Below are positions 47,242-60,769 of a stretch of DNA of 64,000 bases, piece by piece. The stretch spans positions 3,286,001-3,350,000 of the forward strand of contig NZ_CP060039.1 of the NCBI RefSeq assembly GCF_014211915.1, in the 5' to 3' direction. The position numbers and the translations under genes are program-made. The stretch's first letter is position 1. Every line of letters begins with the position of its first letter. Below the pieces are notes generated by a model. That model saw only the letters and a program-made list of their open reading frames with translations. It did not search any database and had not been told where the DNA came from. Source of the DNA: Burkholderia cenocepacia. GTDB lineage: Bacteria > Pseudomonadota > Gammaproteobacteria > Burkholderiales > Burkholderiaceae.

Positions 47242-48849
47242 TTACACGACCTTCAGCGTACCCATCATGCCGAGATCCTCGTGTTCGAGAATGTGGCAAT
47301 GAAACATGCGCTCGCCGGGCATGTCTTGCGTGACGAGCAGCGACACGGTTTCACCGCTGCGCACGTTCACGGTATCGCGCCACGCGCGGAACGGCTCGCT
47401 CGTGCGCGAACCGGCCGACGTCCGCTCGATCACCTGAAACTGCGTGCCGTGCAGGTGGAACGGGTGGTCCATGTCCGTCGTATTGCGGATCTCCCAGCGC
47501 TCGACGTCGCCGCGGCGGCTCGTCAGCGTCGCGCGGTGCGGCGCGTAGGTGTCGCCGTTGATCGTGAAGCGCATGCCTGCCGGGCGGCCGTGCGCCGCGC
47601 CCTTCATCATCGCGTCCATGTCCATTTCCTCGCCGAACGCGACCGTCTTGTGCGCGACCGGCTCGCCCAGCGGCGGTACCGCGCGCAGCGTGGCAGGCAG
47701 CGCGCGGGCCTCGGCAGGCGCAAATGCGACATCGGCCAGTGCCTGCGCCGGATCGGGCGGCAGGCTGCCGTGGCCGTCGTCGTGCGACATCGCCATCTTG
47801 CGGCGGTCGTACTCGGCCGCCTGCAGCACCGCGCGCGACGCGCGGTCGCCGGCGCGCACCAGCAGTTCCGCCCGTTCGCCCGGCGCAATCAGCAGCGACG
47901 TCACGCGCCGCGGCGCGTCGAACAACCCGCCGTCGGTGCCTGCGTGCTCGAACACGCGGCCGTCGTCGAACGCGATGCGCAGGTAGCGCGCGCTGCATGC
48001 ATTCCAGACACGCCAGCGTTCGTCGCTCGCGACGTCGATGCGCGGCCGGCGCACGCCGTTGACCAGCACGAATTGACCTTCCCGGCCATTCATCCAGTCC
48101 ATCATGTCGTTCGGCGCAATCGTGCCGTCGCGTGCAAGCTTCAGGTCCGACACGAACAGGTGACGCTCGGGCCAGCCGGCTAGCGGATCGTCCGCGGCGC
48201 GCACGACGAACGGGCCGGCCAGCCCGCGGAACACCTGCTCGGCGGTCATCATGTGCGGATGCGGGTGGTACCAGTAAGTCCCGGCGCTGCCCTTCGGCAG
48301 CGTGAAGCGATACACGCGCGACGCGCCGGGCGCGACGGGATCGGACGGATTGCCGTCCTGGTCGGGCGGCACGGGCAGGCCGTGCCAGTGGATCGTCGAC
48401 GGCTGCGGCAGTTTGTTCACGAACCGGATCTCGACCGTATCGCCCTCGCGCACGTCGATCAGCGGGCCGACCACAGGGCCTTGCGTACCGGTACCGAACT
48501 GCCAGAACGTCGTCGGCCGCGCACCGCGCAGCAGCGGTCGCGCCACCGGTTGAGCGACCAGCGTGGCCCGGAACGTGCCGGGCTCATGGCTTTCGTTGGC
48601 GAGCGTGCGCAACGTCGCGAGCGGCGCGCCGGCTGGCAGTGCGTCGGCGGCCGCGAGCGCGGCCGGCGCGGGCTGGCCGTGCTGCGCGTGCGCCGACATC
48701 CCTGACATACCCGACATGCCCGGCATGTCGTCCATCGAATCCATGCCGGCCATGCCCGCGTGGCCGGCATGTTGCGCCGACGCGGTGCGCGCGAACAGCG
48801 ACGCGGCCGCGACGCCGATGGCGCGCGACAGGAAGGTTCTCCGTCTCAT
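47242..48849 (-). CDS. multicopper oxidase, Tat-exported (CueO/CopA-like)
   Basis: A 535-residue periplasmic copper oxidase. The N-terminus MRRRTFLSRAIGVAAASLFA is a twin-arginine signal. A Met/His-rich linker (HAGHAGMAGMDSMDDMPGMS and on, about residues 27-55) can bind Cu(I). The four copper motifs are HWHG (about 147), YHPHPH (about 186), HPFHLHG (about 470) and HCHILEHEDLGMM (about 515), the last carrying the type 1 Cys-His-Met set. The start at 48849 has GAGG eight bases upstream; an ATG at 48870 lacks a ribosome site. It likely oxidises Cu(I) in copper defence. Confidence 0.93.
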   Translation of the reverse strand: MRRRTFLSRAIGVAAASLFARTASAQHAGHAGMAGMDSMDDMPGMSGMSGMSAHAQHGQPAPAALAAADALPAGAPLATLRTLANESHEPGTFRATLVAQPVARPLLRGARPTTFWQFGTGTQGPVVGPLIDVREGDTVEIRFVNKLPQPSTIHWHGLPVPPDQDGNPSDPVAPGASRVYRFTLPKGSAGTYWYHPHPHMMTAEQVFRGLAGPFVVRAADDPLAGWPERHLFVSDLKLARDGTIAPNDMMDWMNGREGQFVLVNGVRRPRIDVASDERWRVWNACSARYLRIAFDDGRVFEHAGTDGGLFDAPRRVTSLLIAPGERAELLVRAGDRASRAVLQAAEYDRRKMAMSHDDGHGSLPPDPAQALADVAFAPAEARALPATLRAVPPLGEPVAHKTVAFGEEMDMDAMMKGAAHGRPAGMRFTINGDTYAPHRATLTSRRGDVERWEIRNTTDMDHPFHLHGTQFQVIERTSAGSRTSEPFRAWRDTVNVRSGETVSLLVTQDMPGERMFHCHILEHEDLGMMGTLKVV

Positions 48850-49457
48850 CAATCGATCCTCGTTGTTCATGCGGCGCCGCGCGACAGCCGCGGCAGTCGC
48901 GTCATCATAACCGCAGGGCCGGATCAAAAAACGCCGCCGCCCCGGCGGGCGGCGATACGCCGCGGCAAGCGTCGCCACCGCGGCGGGGACGGCGCCACGA
49001 CGGGCGTCGCCGGGCGGCGTCTCGGCAACCATCGTTACCTGTCGGCCCTTTGCGCCGACCAGCAAACGAGATTTCCACCTTCCGTCCCGCCCTGGCATAC
49101 GCGCTCGCGGCCTCGATGGTCCGCAAACCCACCTAATTTTCACAATGCGGAACAAGTCACTGCGTTATAAAAATTCGTGATGCAGAGCACAAATTTCCCG
49201 TTTCGCGATGCCGAAAAACGTTCCGCAATACAAAACGACGCAAATAAATTATTGTTTTTAAAAAATAATTTTTGTTTCGAGAAGCCGCTCTACCTGCACC
49301 ATCCGAGCGGGGCGCGGACGTAGACTTTGTTCCATGCACTGACGCTTCGCCACGACGTTCGACACGGAACCCGGCGCAAGCAGCCAGTCGGGCCACAGCC
49401 GGCCGAGCCGGCAGGCGGCACAACAGAATCGCTCGTGATCAGAAAGGGAGAACGGAA
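48850..49457. other. 608-base gap upstream of the multicopper oxidase
   Basis: No coding sequence is supported on either strand. The oxidase-proximal part is ordinary GC-rich sequence. From about 49130 to 49285 it is sharply AT-rich, including an inverted repeat AAATTATT (49247-49254) / AATAATTT (49264-49271). The AT-rich block probably carries promoters for the divergent genes and may bind a nucleoid protein. Confidence 0.5.
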
Positions 49458-49682
49458 ATGAAGGGATTTCGCTTTGGTTCAGCGCTCGGGTCGTTCTACA
49501 TCCTGCCGGCAAACGGCGGCTGGGAAGCGACGTTCGGCAACGCCTCGCTCGGCGCGTTCTCGTGCCCGGAAGTCGCGGCCGACCGCATCTCCCGCGGCGA
49601 CTGCGCGCAACCGTCCGAACTGGACACGGCGACGCTCGAAGTGCCGGACGAAATCGCCGAATGGGAAATCGTTCACGTCTGA
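49458..49682 (+). CDS. conserved hypothetical protein (74 aa)
   Basis: A 74-residue acidic cytoplasmic protein starting MKGFRFGSALGSFYILPANG after an AAAGGGAG ribosome site. It has no signal peptide or membrane segment and no cysteine pair (two Cys, about residues 36 and 49). I do not recognise the family. A terminator follows immediately and a clear promoter-like AT-rich region precedes it, so it looks like a real single-gene unit. Confidence 0.6.
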   Translation: MKGFRFGSALGSFYILPANGGWEATFGNASLGAFSCPEVAADRISRGDCAQPSELDTATLEVPDEIAEWEIVHV

Positions 49683-49701
49683 ATGGCAAGCCTCCAACGA
49701 C

Positions 49702-49730
49702 AAACGCCCCGGGCGACCGGGGCGTTTTTC
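49702..49730 (+). terminator. terminator after the 74-aa gene
   Basis: CGCCCCGG (49705-49712) and CCGGGGCG (49717-49724) enclose GCGA and are followed by TTTTTC. Confidence 0.8.
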
Positions 49731-49805
49731 TTGTGTGCCGGGCGGCCAACGGTTCAACCCGCCGCGCCGGCACATGCACGGACTCGCGCGCTGGCGCGGC
49801 CGGGG

Positions 49806-52157
<2,352 letters not shown>

Positions 52158-52314
52158 TCATGGTCTACCTTGCAGGGCTTGCGGGCCGCTTCGCGGCGCC
52201 GCGGCCCGCATGCCGGGCCACCCTGCCAACAAACCTGCCATCCACGAAACGCTCCGGCGCCGGCAGTCAGCGCCGGGGCGGCCGGCACCGTGCCGGCCCA
52301 CCCCGGAAGGGGTC

Positions 52315-53571
52315 TTACATGTTCTCGATCAGCACTTCGCCGAAGCCGGAGCACGACACCTGCGTCGCGCCTTCCATCAGGCGCGCGAAGTCGTACGTGA
52401 CGCGCTTCTGCAGAATCGACTTCTCCATCGCGGCGATGATCGTGTCGGCTGCTTCCGTCCAGCCGAGGTGGCGCAGCATCATTTCCGCCGACAGGATCTC
52501 GGAACCGGGGTTCACGTAATCCTTACCCGCGTACTTCGGCGCCGTGCCGTGCGTCGCCTCGAACATCGCGACCGAATCCGACAGGTTCGCGCCCGGCGCG
52601 ATCCCGATGCCGCCGACCTGCGCGGCCAGCGCGTCGGAGATGTAGTCGCCGTTCAGGTTCAGCGTCGCGATCACGTCGTATTCGGCCGGGCGCAGCAGGA
52701 TCTGCTGGAGGAACGCGTCGGCGATCGAATCCTTGATCACGATCTCGTTGCCTGTCTTCGGGTTCTTCACGCGCATCCACGGGCCGCCGTCGATCAGCTC
52801 GCCGCCGAATTCCTTCTGCGCGAGCGCGTAGCCGGCGTCACGGAACAGGCCTTCCGTGAACTTCATGATGTTGCCCTTGTGCACCAGCGTGACCGACTTG
52901 CGATCGTTGTCGATCGCGTACTGGATCGCCTTGCGCACGAGACGTTCGGTGCCTTCGGTCGACACGGGCTTGACGCCGATCCCGGAAGTTTCCGGGAAAC
53001 GGATCTTCTTCACGCCCATCTCGTCCTGCAGGAACTTGATCACCTTCTTCGCCTGCTCGGAGCCCGCGGCCCATTCGATGCCCGCGTAGATGTCTTCCGA
53101 GTTCTCGCGGAAGATCACCATGTCGATCTTCTGCGGCTCGCGCACCGGCGACGGCACGCCCTTGAAGTACTGGACCGGGCGCAGGCACACGTAGAGATCG
53201 AGCTCCTGGCGCAGCGCGACGTTCAGCGAACGGATGCCGCCGCCGACCGGGGTCGTGAGCGGCCCCTTGATCGACACCACGTATTCCTTCAGGACCTGCA
53301 GCGTTTCGTCCGGCAGCCACACGTCCGGACCGTACACCTTGGTCGCCTTCTCGCCCGCGAAGATCTCCATCCAGTGGATCTTGCGCTTGCCCTTGTACGC
53401 ATGCGCGACCGCCGCATCGACGACCTTGATCATGACCGGCGTGATATCGAAGCCCGTACCGTCGCCTTCGATATAGGGAATGATCGGCTGATCGGAAACG
53501 TTGAGCGAGAAGTCCTTGTTGACGGTGATCTTGTCACCGCCCTCCGGAACCTTGATGTGCTGATACGGCAT
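52315..53571 (-). CDS. icd: NADP-dependent isocitrate dehydrogenase, homodimeric type
   Basis: A 418-residue TCA-cycle enzyme. The substrate motif [20 protein letters not shown] (about residues 113-132) includes the phosphorylatable Ser, and Arg residues follow. NADP-binding segments [11 protein letters not shown] (about 338-348) and the metal-site Asp in [10 protein letters not shown] (about 303-312) are clear. It starts [14 protein letters not shown] at 53571. It is upstream of the monomeric enzyme on the same strand; a 280-base gap separates them. A 16-bp palindrome lies 167 bases upstream. Confidence 0.96.
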   Translation of the reverse strand: MPYQHIKVPEGGDKITVNKDFSLNVSDQPIIPYIEGDGTGFDITPVMIKVVDAAVAHAYKGKRKIHWMEIFAGEKATKVYGPDVWLPDETLQVLKEYVVSIKGPLTTPVGGGIRSLNVALRQELDLYVCLRPVQYFKGVPSPVREPQKIDMVIFRENSEDIYAGIEWAAGSEQAKKVIKFLQDEMGVKKIRFPETSGIGVKPVSTEGTERLVRKAIQYAIDNDRKSVTLVHKGNIMKFTEGLFRDAGYALAQKEFGGELIDGGPWMRVKNPKTGNEIVIKDSIADAFLQQILLRPAEYDVIATLNLNGDYISDALAAQVGGIGIAPGANLSDSVAMFEATHGTAPKYAGKDYVNPGSEILSAEMMLRHLGWTEAADTIIAAMEKSILQKRVTYDFARLMEGATQVSCSGFGEVLIENM

Positions 53572-53737
53572 GATCGACTCCAGTGACGTGGCTGAGCAGG
53601 TGATGCTGGTCGAAGCTGCGCGCGCGGCGGGGGGCGCGGCATGGCCACCCCGTGACGACAACAGCGAGCCGCTATTCTAGCGCCCCAACCGGGCACTTCG
53701 GCGTGAACCGCGGCACTGCGTATCAAGACCTCACTTA

Positions 53738-53753
53738 TGTCTTATATAAGACA
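53738..53753. promoter_or_regulatory. 16-bp perfect palindrome between icd and the RluE-type gene
   Basis: TGTCTTATATAAGACA is a perfect inverted repeat in an otherwise GC-rich spacer between the divergent genes. It has the half-site spacing and GT...AC flanks of GntR/FadR-type operators. The regulator and which gene it controls are not known from the sequence. Confidence 0.5.
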
Positions 53754-53848
53754 GAGGACTTGCCGTTCCGTATTATGCATTAAGATTCCGCCATTTGCCA
53801 TAGACCGCCCGCCCCCGCTCCCGCAGGGCGCCGGGCGGACGCCCCGCC

Positions 53849-54426
53849 ATGAACCTGATCGCCCTCAACAAGCCGTTCGGCACGATTTGCCAGTTTTCCG
53901 CGCACGAGACGCGGCCGTCGCTCGGCGACTGGGTCAAAACGCCCGGCGTGTATGCGGCCGGCCGGCTCGACGCGGACAGCGAGGGGCTGCTGCTGCTCAC
54001 CGACGACGGCGGGCTGCAGGCCCGCATCGCGGAGCCGCGCCACAAGCTGGTGAAGCGCTACTGGGCGCAGGTCGACGGCGCGCCGGGGCCGGCCGACCTG
54101 AAGGCGCTCGCCCGCGGCGTCGACCTCGGCGACTACGTGACGCGCCCGTGCCGCGCCGAATTCATCGAGCCCCCGACACGCTGTGGCCGCGCAATCCGCC
54201 GATCCGCTACCGCGCCGCGATCCCGACCACGTGGATCGAGCTGGCGATCACCGAGGGCAAGAACCGGCAGGTGCGCCGGATGACGGCGGCCGTCGGCTTC
54301 CCCACGTTGCGCCTGGTGCGCGTCGGCATCGGCGCGCTGGACATATTCGCGCTCGGCATTGCACCGGGCGAAACGATCGCGCTGCCGCCGCGCGCGCCGT
54401 GGGACGGTTTCGCGCCCGCCAGATGA
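53849..54426 (+). pseudogene. 23S rRNA pseudouridine synthase RluE-type, frameshifted mid-gene
   Basis: The first frame gives [20 protein letters not shown] and the catalytic [17 protein letters not shown] (Asp at about residue 41), typical of RluE/RsuA-family enzymes without an S4 domain. It then reads EFIEPP and drifts into a nonsense tail. The true continuation ([15 protein letters not shown], then [15 protein letters not shown]) is in the next frame to the stop at 54424-54426. A CCCCC run at 54170-54174 is one base short of the six needed. RNA-binding and active-site parts lie on both sides of the break. Confidence 0.78.
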
Positions 54427-54707
54427 CGAACCCGGGACGCGCGCATTTTTCGTCATCTTTTTCGTCAACCGCCTGCGGAGATCATGCGTTAAACCACGCA
54501 GATGCCAACCTTAGCTATCCGGCATTGGCAGCCGAACCCGTGTTTGCGTCACGAAAGCGACGTTTTATTCGAATACGATTCGGCGCCCGCAGCGCAAAGA
54601 GAAATTTCTCGAAGCGTCTGTCAACCGAAAGGTGGATGGCACCGTTAGACGACATGACTCCTATTGCCGGGTCATTTGGTTAATTAACTAAAGCTGAGGA
54701 ACACAAC
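54427..54707. other. 281-base gap upstream of the Ala/Lys/His-rich gene
   Basis: No coding sequence is supported. It ends in an AT-rich leader with the palindrome GTTAATTAAC (about 54678-54687) and GAGGA near the next start codon. Confidence 0.4.
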
Positions 54708-54923
54708 ATGAACAAACTGATCGCCGCTCTGGTCGCTGGCCTCTTCGCAACGGCTGCTTTCGCACAAGCTTCGGCTCCGGAAGCTGCTCCGGCAGCAGCA
54801 GAAGCTGCTTCGGCACCGGCTAAGCACGCTGCCAAGAAGCACCACGCTGCCAAGAAGCACCACAAGGCATCGAAGAAGGCTGCAGCAAGCGACGCAGCAG
54901 CACCGGCAGCTGCTTCGAACTAA
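54708..54923 (+). CDS. small exported Ala/Lys/His-rich protein (71 aa)
   Basis: A 71-residue protein with a clear Sec signal peptide (MNKLIAALVAGLFATAAFAQ, cleavage after AFA). The mature part is almost only Ala, Lys, His, Glu, Ser and Pro, with the repeat AKKHH (KHAAKKHHAAKKHHKASKKA). It looks like a small basic histone-H1-like or acid-shock-type periplasmic protein. Similar alanine/lysine-rich peptides occur in Burkholderia. The function is unknown; metal or polyanion binding by the His/Lys run is only inference. Terminator follows. Confidence 0.72.
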   Translation: MNKLIAALVAGLFATAAFAQASAPEAAPAAAEAASAPAKHAAKKHHAAKKHHKASKKAAASDAAAPAAASN

Positions 54924-54982
54924 GTAAGCTGGCTGTAATAACGCAGTCAAGAACACGCAGTCTTGCCGTTCTTACGGCGTTG

Positions 54983-55021
54983 AAAGGCAGATCACCGCAA
55001 GGCGATCTGCCTTTTTCTTTT
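54983..55021 (+). terminator. terminator after the Ala/Lys/His-rich gene
   Basis: AAAGGCAGATC (54983-54993) pairs with GATCTGCCTTT (55004-55014) and runs into TTTCTTTTTT. Confidence 0.8.
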
Positions 55022-55083
55022 TTGTGCCCGCCGGCGCGCATCGCGTACCATGCGGGTCTCGTTTTCCAGACAGGAGCCATGCT

Positions 55084-55584
55084 GTGTCATTCTCCCTGCG
55101 CCCGTCGCTCGGCCGCCTTGCGCGCGCCGTCGTGTTTCCCGCCGCGCTCGCCATCCTCGCGCTCGGCATGCAGGCCGCCGGCGCCCAAGTGCCGCCCGGC
55201 GCCAAGCAGCCGAGCGAGTTCCCGCGCGTGAAGCTGCGCGCCGGCATGTACGTGATCGACGCGGCCGTCGCCGCGAACGACGCCGACCGCGAACAGGGGC
55301 TGATGTACCGTTCGCAGCTCGCGCCGAACGAGGGCATGCTGTTCGTCTTCAACGAGAACGCCGTGCACTGCTTCTGGATGAAGAACACGCTGATTCCGCT
55401 GTCGATCGCGTTCATCCGCGCGGATGGCACGATCACCGACATCGACGAGATGAAGGCCGAGACGACCGACAACCACTGCCCGCGCAACAACGGCGTCTAT
55501 GCGCTCGAAATGAGCAAGGGCTGGTTCGCCGCGAAGGGCATCAAGCCCGGCATGAAGCTCGACGGCCTGCCGCGGGCCCAGTAA
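55084..55584 (+). CDS. DUF192 family exported protein
   Basis: A 166-residue protein with a hydrophobic N-terminal segment ([20 protein letters not shown], about residues 16-35) and the DUF192 core: [20 protein letters not shown] (about 66-85), [16 protein letters not shown] (about 97-112) and the ending [15 protein letters not shown] start at 55084 is chosen because AGGAG lies seven bases upstream. The family is small and soluble, of unknown function, and found mostly in extracytoplasmic proteins. Confidence 0.87.
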   Translation: MSFSLRPSLGRLARAVVFPAALAILALGMQAAGAQVPPGAKQPSEFPRVKLRAGMYVIDAAVAANDADREQGLMYRSQLAPNEGMLFVFNENAVHCFWMKNTLIPLSIAFIRADGTITDIDEMKAETTDNHCPRNNGVYALEMSKGWFAAKGIKPGMKLDGLPRAQ

Positions 55585-55825
55585 CCGCAACGGTCCGCGC
55601 GGCGGCATCGCGCCGCGCCCCGACCGAACAGCCGGCCGCCCGTCATTTCCTGTCGGGCGCCGGTTTTTTTTTCGTCCGCCCGCGGCGCCCGCCTTGATTC
55701 GGCACCCGCTGCCCGCATCTGCAAAAGCCACGGACAAGCGCTATCCTTTAAATCTCGCTAGTTCCAGCCCGGGCCGGCACCCAATCAGCCGGCCCGCTTA
55801 CGATCCGAACCACCAGGAGGTTCAC

Positions 55826-57937
55826 GTGCCCCGCAAAACCCCCATCGAGCGCTATCGAAATATCGGGATCAGCGCTCACATCGATGCCGGCAAGACCACG
55901 ACGACCGAGCGCATCCTGTTTTATACCGGTGTGAGCCACAAGATCGGTGAAGTGCACGACGGCGCGGCCACGATGGACTGGATGGAGCAGGAGCAGGAAC
56001 GCGGCATCACGATCACGTCGGCGGCGACCACGGCCTTCTGGAAGGGCATGGCCGGCAACTATCCGGAGCACCGGATCAACATCATCGACACGCCCGGGCA
56101 CGTCGACTTCACGATCGAAGTCGAGCGCTCGATGCGCGTGCTCGACGGCGCATGCATGGTCTACGACTCGGTCGGCGGCGTGCAGCCGCAATCCGAAACC
56201 GTGTGGCGCCAGGCCAACAAGTACAAGGTGCCGCGCATCGCGTTCGTCAACAAGATGGACCGGATCGGCGCCGACTTCTTCCGCGTGCAGAAGCAGATCG
56301 GCGAGCGCCTGAAGGGTGTCGCCGTGCCGATCCAGATTCCGATCGGCGCGGAAGATCATTTCCAGGGCGTCGTCGATCTGGTGAAGATGAAGGCGATCGT
56401 GTGGGACGACGAAAGCCAGGGCGTGAAGTTCACGTACGAGGACATCCCCGCGAACCTCGTCGAACTCGCACACGAATGGCGCGAGAAGATGGTCGAGGCC
56501 GCCGCCGAAGCGAGCGAGGAACTGCTCGAGAAGTATCTGCACGACCATGAATCGCTGACCGAGGACGAGATCAAGGCCGCGCTGCGCCAGCGCACGATCG
56601 CGAACGAGATCGTGCCGATGCTGTGCGGCAGCGCGTTCAAGAACAAGGGCGTGCAGGCGATGCTCGACGCGGTGATCGACTACCTGCCGTCGCCGGTCGA
56701 CGTGCCCGCGATCCTCGGCCACGACTTCGCCGATCCGGAAAAGCCGGCGGAACGTCATCCGAGCGATGACGAGCCGTTCTCGTCGCTCGCGTTCAAGATC
56801 ATGACCGACCCGTTCGTCGGCCAGCTGATCTTCTTCCGCGTGTATTCGGGCGTCGTGGAGTCGGGCGATACCGTGCTCAACGCGACGAAGGACAAGAAGG
56901 AGCGGCTCGGCCGGATCCTGCAGATGCACGCGAACGAACGCAAGGAAATCAAGGAAGTGCGCGCGGGCGACATCGCGGCGGCCGTCGGCCTGAAGGAAGC
57001 GACCACCGGCGACACGCTGTGCGATCCAGCCAAGCCGATCATCCTCGAGAAGATGGAATTCCCGGAACCGGTGATCTCGCAGGCCGTCGAGCCGAAGACG
57101 AAGGCCGACCAGGAAAAGATGGGCCTCGCGCTGAACCGTCTCGCGCAGGAAGATCCGTCGTTCCGCGTGCAGACCGACGAAGAGTCCGGCCAGACCATCA
57201 TTTCGGGGATGGGCGAGCTCCACCTCGAAATTCTGGTCGACCGGATGAAGCGCGAGTTCGGCGTCGAGGCGACGGTCGGCAAGCCGCAGGTCGCGTATCG
57301 CGAAACGGTGCGCACGACGGCGGCCGACGTCGAGGGCAAGTTCGTCAAGCAGTCGGGCGGGCGCGGCCAGTACGGTCATGCGGTGATCACGCTGGAGCCG
57401 AACCCCGGCAAGGGCTACGAGTTCCTCGACGAGATCAAGGGCGGCGTGATTCCGCGTGAGTTCATCCCGGCCGTCGACAAGGGCATCACCGAGACGCTGA
57501 AGAGCGGCGTGCTCGCGGGCTACCCGGTCGTCGACGTGAAGGTGCATCTGACGTTCGGTTCGTACCACGACGTCGACTCGAACGAAAACGCGTTCCGGAT
57601 GGCCGGCTCGATGGCGTTCAAGGAAGCAATGCGCAAGGCGAAGCCGGTGCTGCTCGAGCCGATGATGGCCGTCGAGGTCGAGACGCCCGAGGACTTCATG
57701 GGCAACGTGATGGGCGACCTGTCGAGCCGGCGCGGCATCGTGCAGGGGATGGAGGACATCGCGGGCGGTGGCGGCAAGCTGGTACGTGCCGAGGTGCCGC
57801 TCGCGGAAATGTTCGGCTATTCGACGTCGCTGCGCTCGGCCACGCAAGGTCGTGCGACGTACACGATGGAGTTCAAGCATTACGCGGAAACGCCGGCGAA
57901 CGTGTCGGAAGCCGTGATCAACGCGAAAGTGAAATAA
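55826..57937 (+). CDS. fusA: translation elongation factor G
   Basis: A 703-residue EF-G, a GTPase that drives tRNA and mRNA translocation. The G1 motif [15 protein letters not shown] is at about residues 17-31, G3 DTPGHVDF at about 89-96, G4 NKMD at about 142-145. Domains IV and V continue through [19 protein letters not shown] start after AGGAGG (55815-55820). No rpsL, rpsG or tuf neighbours, so it is a solitary second copy; Burkholderia usually has another fusA in the str operon, which would be outside this window. Confidence 0.95.
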   Translation: MPRKTPIERYRNIGISAHIDAGKTTTTERILFYTGVSHKIGEVHDGAATMDWMEQEQERGITITSAATTAFWKGMAGNYPEHRINIIDTPGHVDFTIEVERSMRVLDGACMVYDSVGGVQPQSETVWRQANKYKVPRIAFVNKMDRIGADFFRVQKQIGERLKGVAVPIQIPIGAEDHFQGVVDLVKMKAIVWDDESQGVKFTYEDIPANLVELAHEWREKMVEAAAEASEELLEKYLHDHESLTEDEIKAALRQRTIANEIVPMLCGSAFKNKGVQAMLDAVIDYLPSPVDVPAILGHDFADPEKPAERHPSDDEPFSSLAFKIMTDPFVGQLIFFRVYSGVVESGDTVLNATKDKKERLGRILQMHANERKEIKEVRAGDIAAAVGLKEATTGDTLCDPAKPIILEKMEFPEPVISQAVEPKTKADQEKMGLALNRLAQEDPSFRVQTDEESGQTIISGMGELHLEILVDRMKREFGVEATVGKPQVAYRETVRTTAADVEGKFVKQSGGRGQYGHAVITLEPNPGKGYEFLDEIKGGVIPREFIPAVDKGITETLKSGVLAGYPVVDVKVHLTFGSYHDVDSNENAFRMAGSMAFKEAMRKAKPVLLEPMMAVEVETPEDFMGNVMGDLSSRRGIVQGMEDIAGGGGKLVRAEVPLAEMFGYSTSLRSATQGRATYTMEFKHYAETPANVSEAVINAKVK

Positions 57938-57970
57938 GCGCCGCTCGCTCGCCCGCTGGCGCATGCGCGC

Positions 57971-58007
57971 AAAGCCCGTCCGGTTCGTTCCGGACGGGCT
58001 TTTTTCT
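57971..58007 (+). terminator. terminator after fusA
   Basis: AAGCCCGTCCGG (57972-57983) and CCGGACGGGCTT (57990-58001) form a 12-bp stem followed by TTTT. Confidence 0.85.
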
Positions 58008-58103
58008 TCCGGCGCGCATCGCGTTCGTGGCTTTTTGATCGGCGCGCCGGGCTTTTTTTCGCGTGCCACAATGGATGGCGATTCGTCAGATGGAACCCGC
58101 CCA

Positions 58104-59114
58104 ATGCCGCCCACCCCTGCCCTGCGCCGCCTGCTGACCCTCTATGCCGGCCTGATCGCCGCGAACGTCGCCGTCTGGCTGTGGGCGCTCGCCGTGCTGC
58201 GCGATCATCCGCTGCTGTTCGGCACCGCGGCGATCGCGTACGGGCTCGGGCTGCGCCATGCGGTCGACGCGGATCACATCGCCGCGATCGACGTCGCGAC
58301 GCGCAAGCTGATGCAGGACGGCCAGCGTCCGGTGAGCGTCGGCCTGTTCTTCTCGCTCGGCCATTCGACGATCGTGATCGCCGCGACGCTCGGCATCGCG
58401 CTGACCGCGTTCGCGCTGCGCGACCGGTTCGATGCATTCCGCGACATCGGCGGCACGATCGGCACGGCGGTATCGGCCACCTTCCTGCTGGTGCTCGCGT
58501 GCGTGAACCTGATGATCCTGCGCGACGTGTGGCGACGCTATCGCGGCGCGTCCGGGCACACGCACGACGGCACGCACGACCATCGTCCCGCCGGCCTCGT
58601 CTCGCGGTTGCTACGGCCGTTGTTCCGGTTCGTGTCGAAGAGCTGGCACATGTATCCGGTCGGCGTGCTGTTCGGGCTCGGTTTCGATACTGCAACCGAA
58701 ATCGGCCTGCTCGCGATTGCCGCCGCGCAGGCGAGCCAGGGGCTGCCGATCTATACGGTCATGCTGTTTCCCGCGCTTTTCACCGCCGGCATGACGCTGA
58801 TCGACTCGACCGACAACGTGCTGATGATTCAGGCATACGGCTGGGCGATGGACGATCCGCAGCGCAAGCTGCTCTACAACGCGAGCATCACGTTCGTGTC
58901 GGCGGCCGTCGCGCTGGCGATCGGCGGGATCGAAGCGGCCGGCCTGCTGGCCGACAAGCTGTCGCTGACGGGCCCCGTGCGCGACACGCTCGATGCGCTC
59001 GGCGAACGCTTCGGCTCGATCGGCTATGGCATCGTCGCGCTGTTCCTCGTCTGCTGGATCGCGTCGATCCTGTTCCACCGCTGGCAACGCGCGGCCGACG
59101 CGCCGGCGCGCTGA
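58104..59114 (+). CDS. nickel/cobalt transporter, HoxN/NixA (NiCoT) family
   Basis: A 336-residue membrane protein with eight hydrophobic segments. The NiCoT signature GLRHAVDADHIAAID in helix II (about residues 48-62) supplies metal ligands, and GFDTATEIGLLAIAA (about 192-206) is the second family motif. A His-rich loop HTHDGTHDH (about 153-161) lies between. It imports Ni(II) or Co(II). No urease, hydrogenase or cobalamin genes are nearby to choose the metal. An in-frame ATG at 58071 would add 11 residues. Confidence 0.92.
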   Translation: MPPTPALRRLLTLYAGLIAANVAVWLWALAVLRDHPLLFGTAAIAYGLGLRHAVDADHIAAIDVATRKLMQDGQRPVSVGLFFSLGHSTIVIAATLGIALTAFALRDRFDAFRDIGGTIGTAVSATFLLVLACVNLMILRDVWRRYRGASGHTHDGTHDHRPAGLVSRLLRPLFRFVSKSWHMYPVGVLFGLGFDTATEIGLLAIAAAQASQGLPIYTVMLFPALFTAGMTLIDSTDNVLMIQAYGWAMDDPQRKLLYNASITFVSAAVALAIGGIEAAGLLADKLSLTGPVRDTLDALGERFGSIGYGIVALFLVCWIASILFHRWQRAADAPAR

Positions 59115-59404
59115 ACGACGCCCCGACGTTTCATTCCGGAAACAAAACCCTCCCCGACGACGTTGCATGCGTGGTCACGTGACTGCGCCCGCCTTGCGCC
59201 ACGGCCCCGCGCGGCCGCTGGCACGAATCTCGCAGAGTGGGATGCGCACGGCGGGCCCGCGTGCCGATCCGCGTTCGCGGCCAGCGTCAAGCGCTGGCCC
59301 GGAGGCCATCGGCTGACGATAGGACAACGAATCTTTTAAGCCCCCCTGCACCACACGTGAATAGTCGCGCGGCAACGAGGCATCGCGCGCATGGGGAGGC
59401 CATG

Positions 59405-60742
<1,338 letters not shown>

Positions 60743-60769
60743 CCCGACGCGTTGCCCGGCCGAAGTCGG

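Noticed and set aside
55748..58114. A 788-residue frame antisense to fusA
   Set aside because: Same shadow effect; low-complexity Arg/His/Asp composition and no family match by eye.
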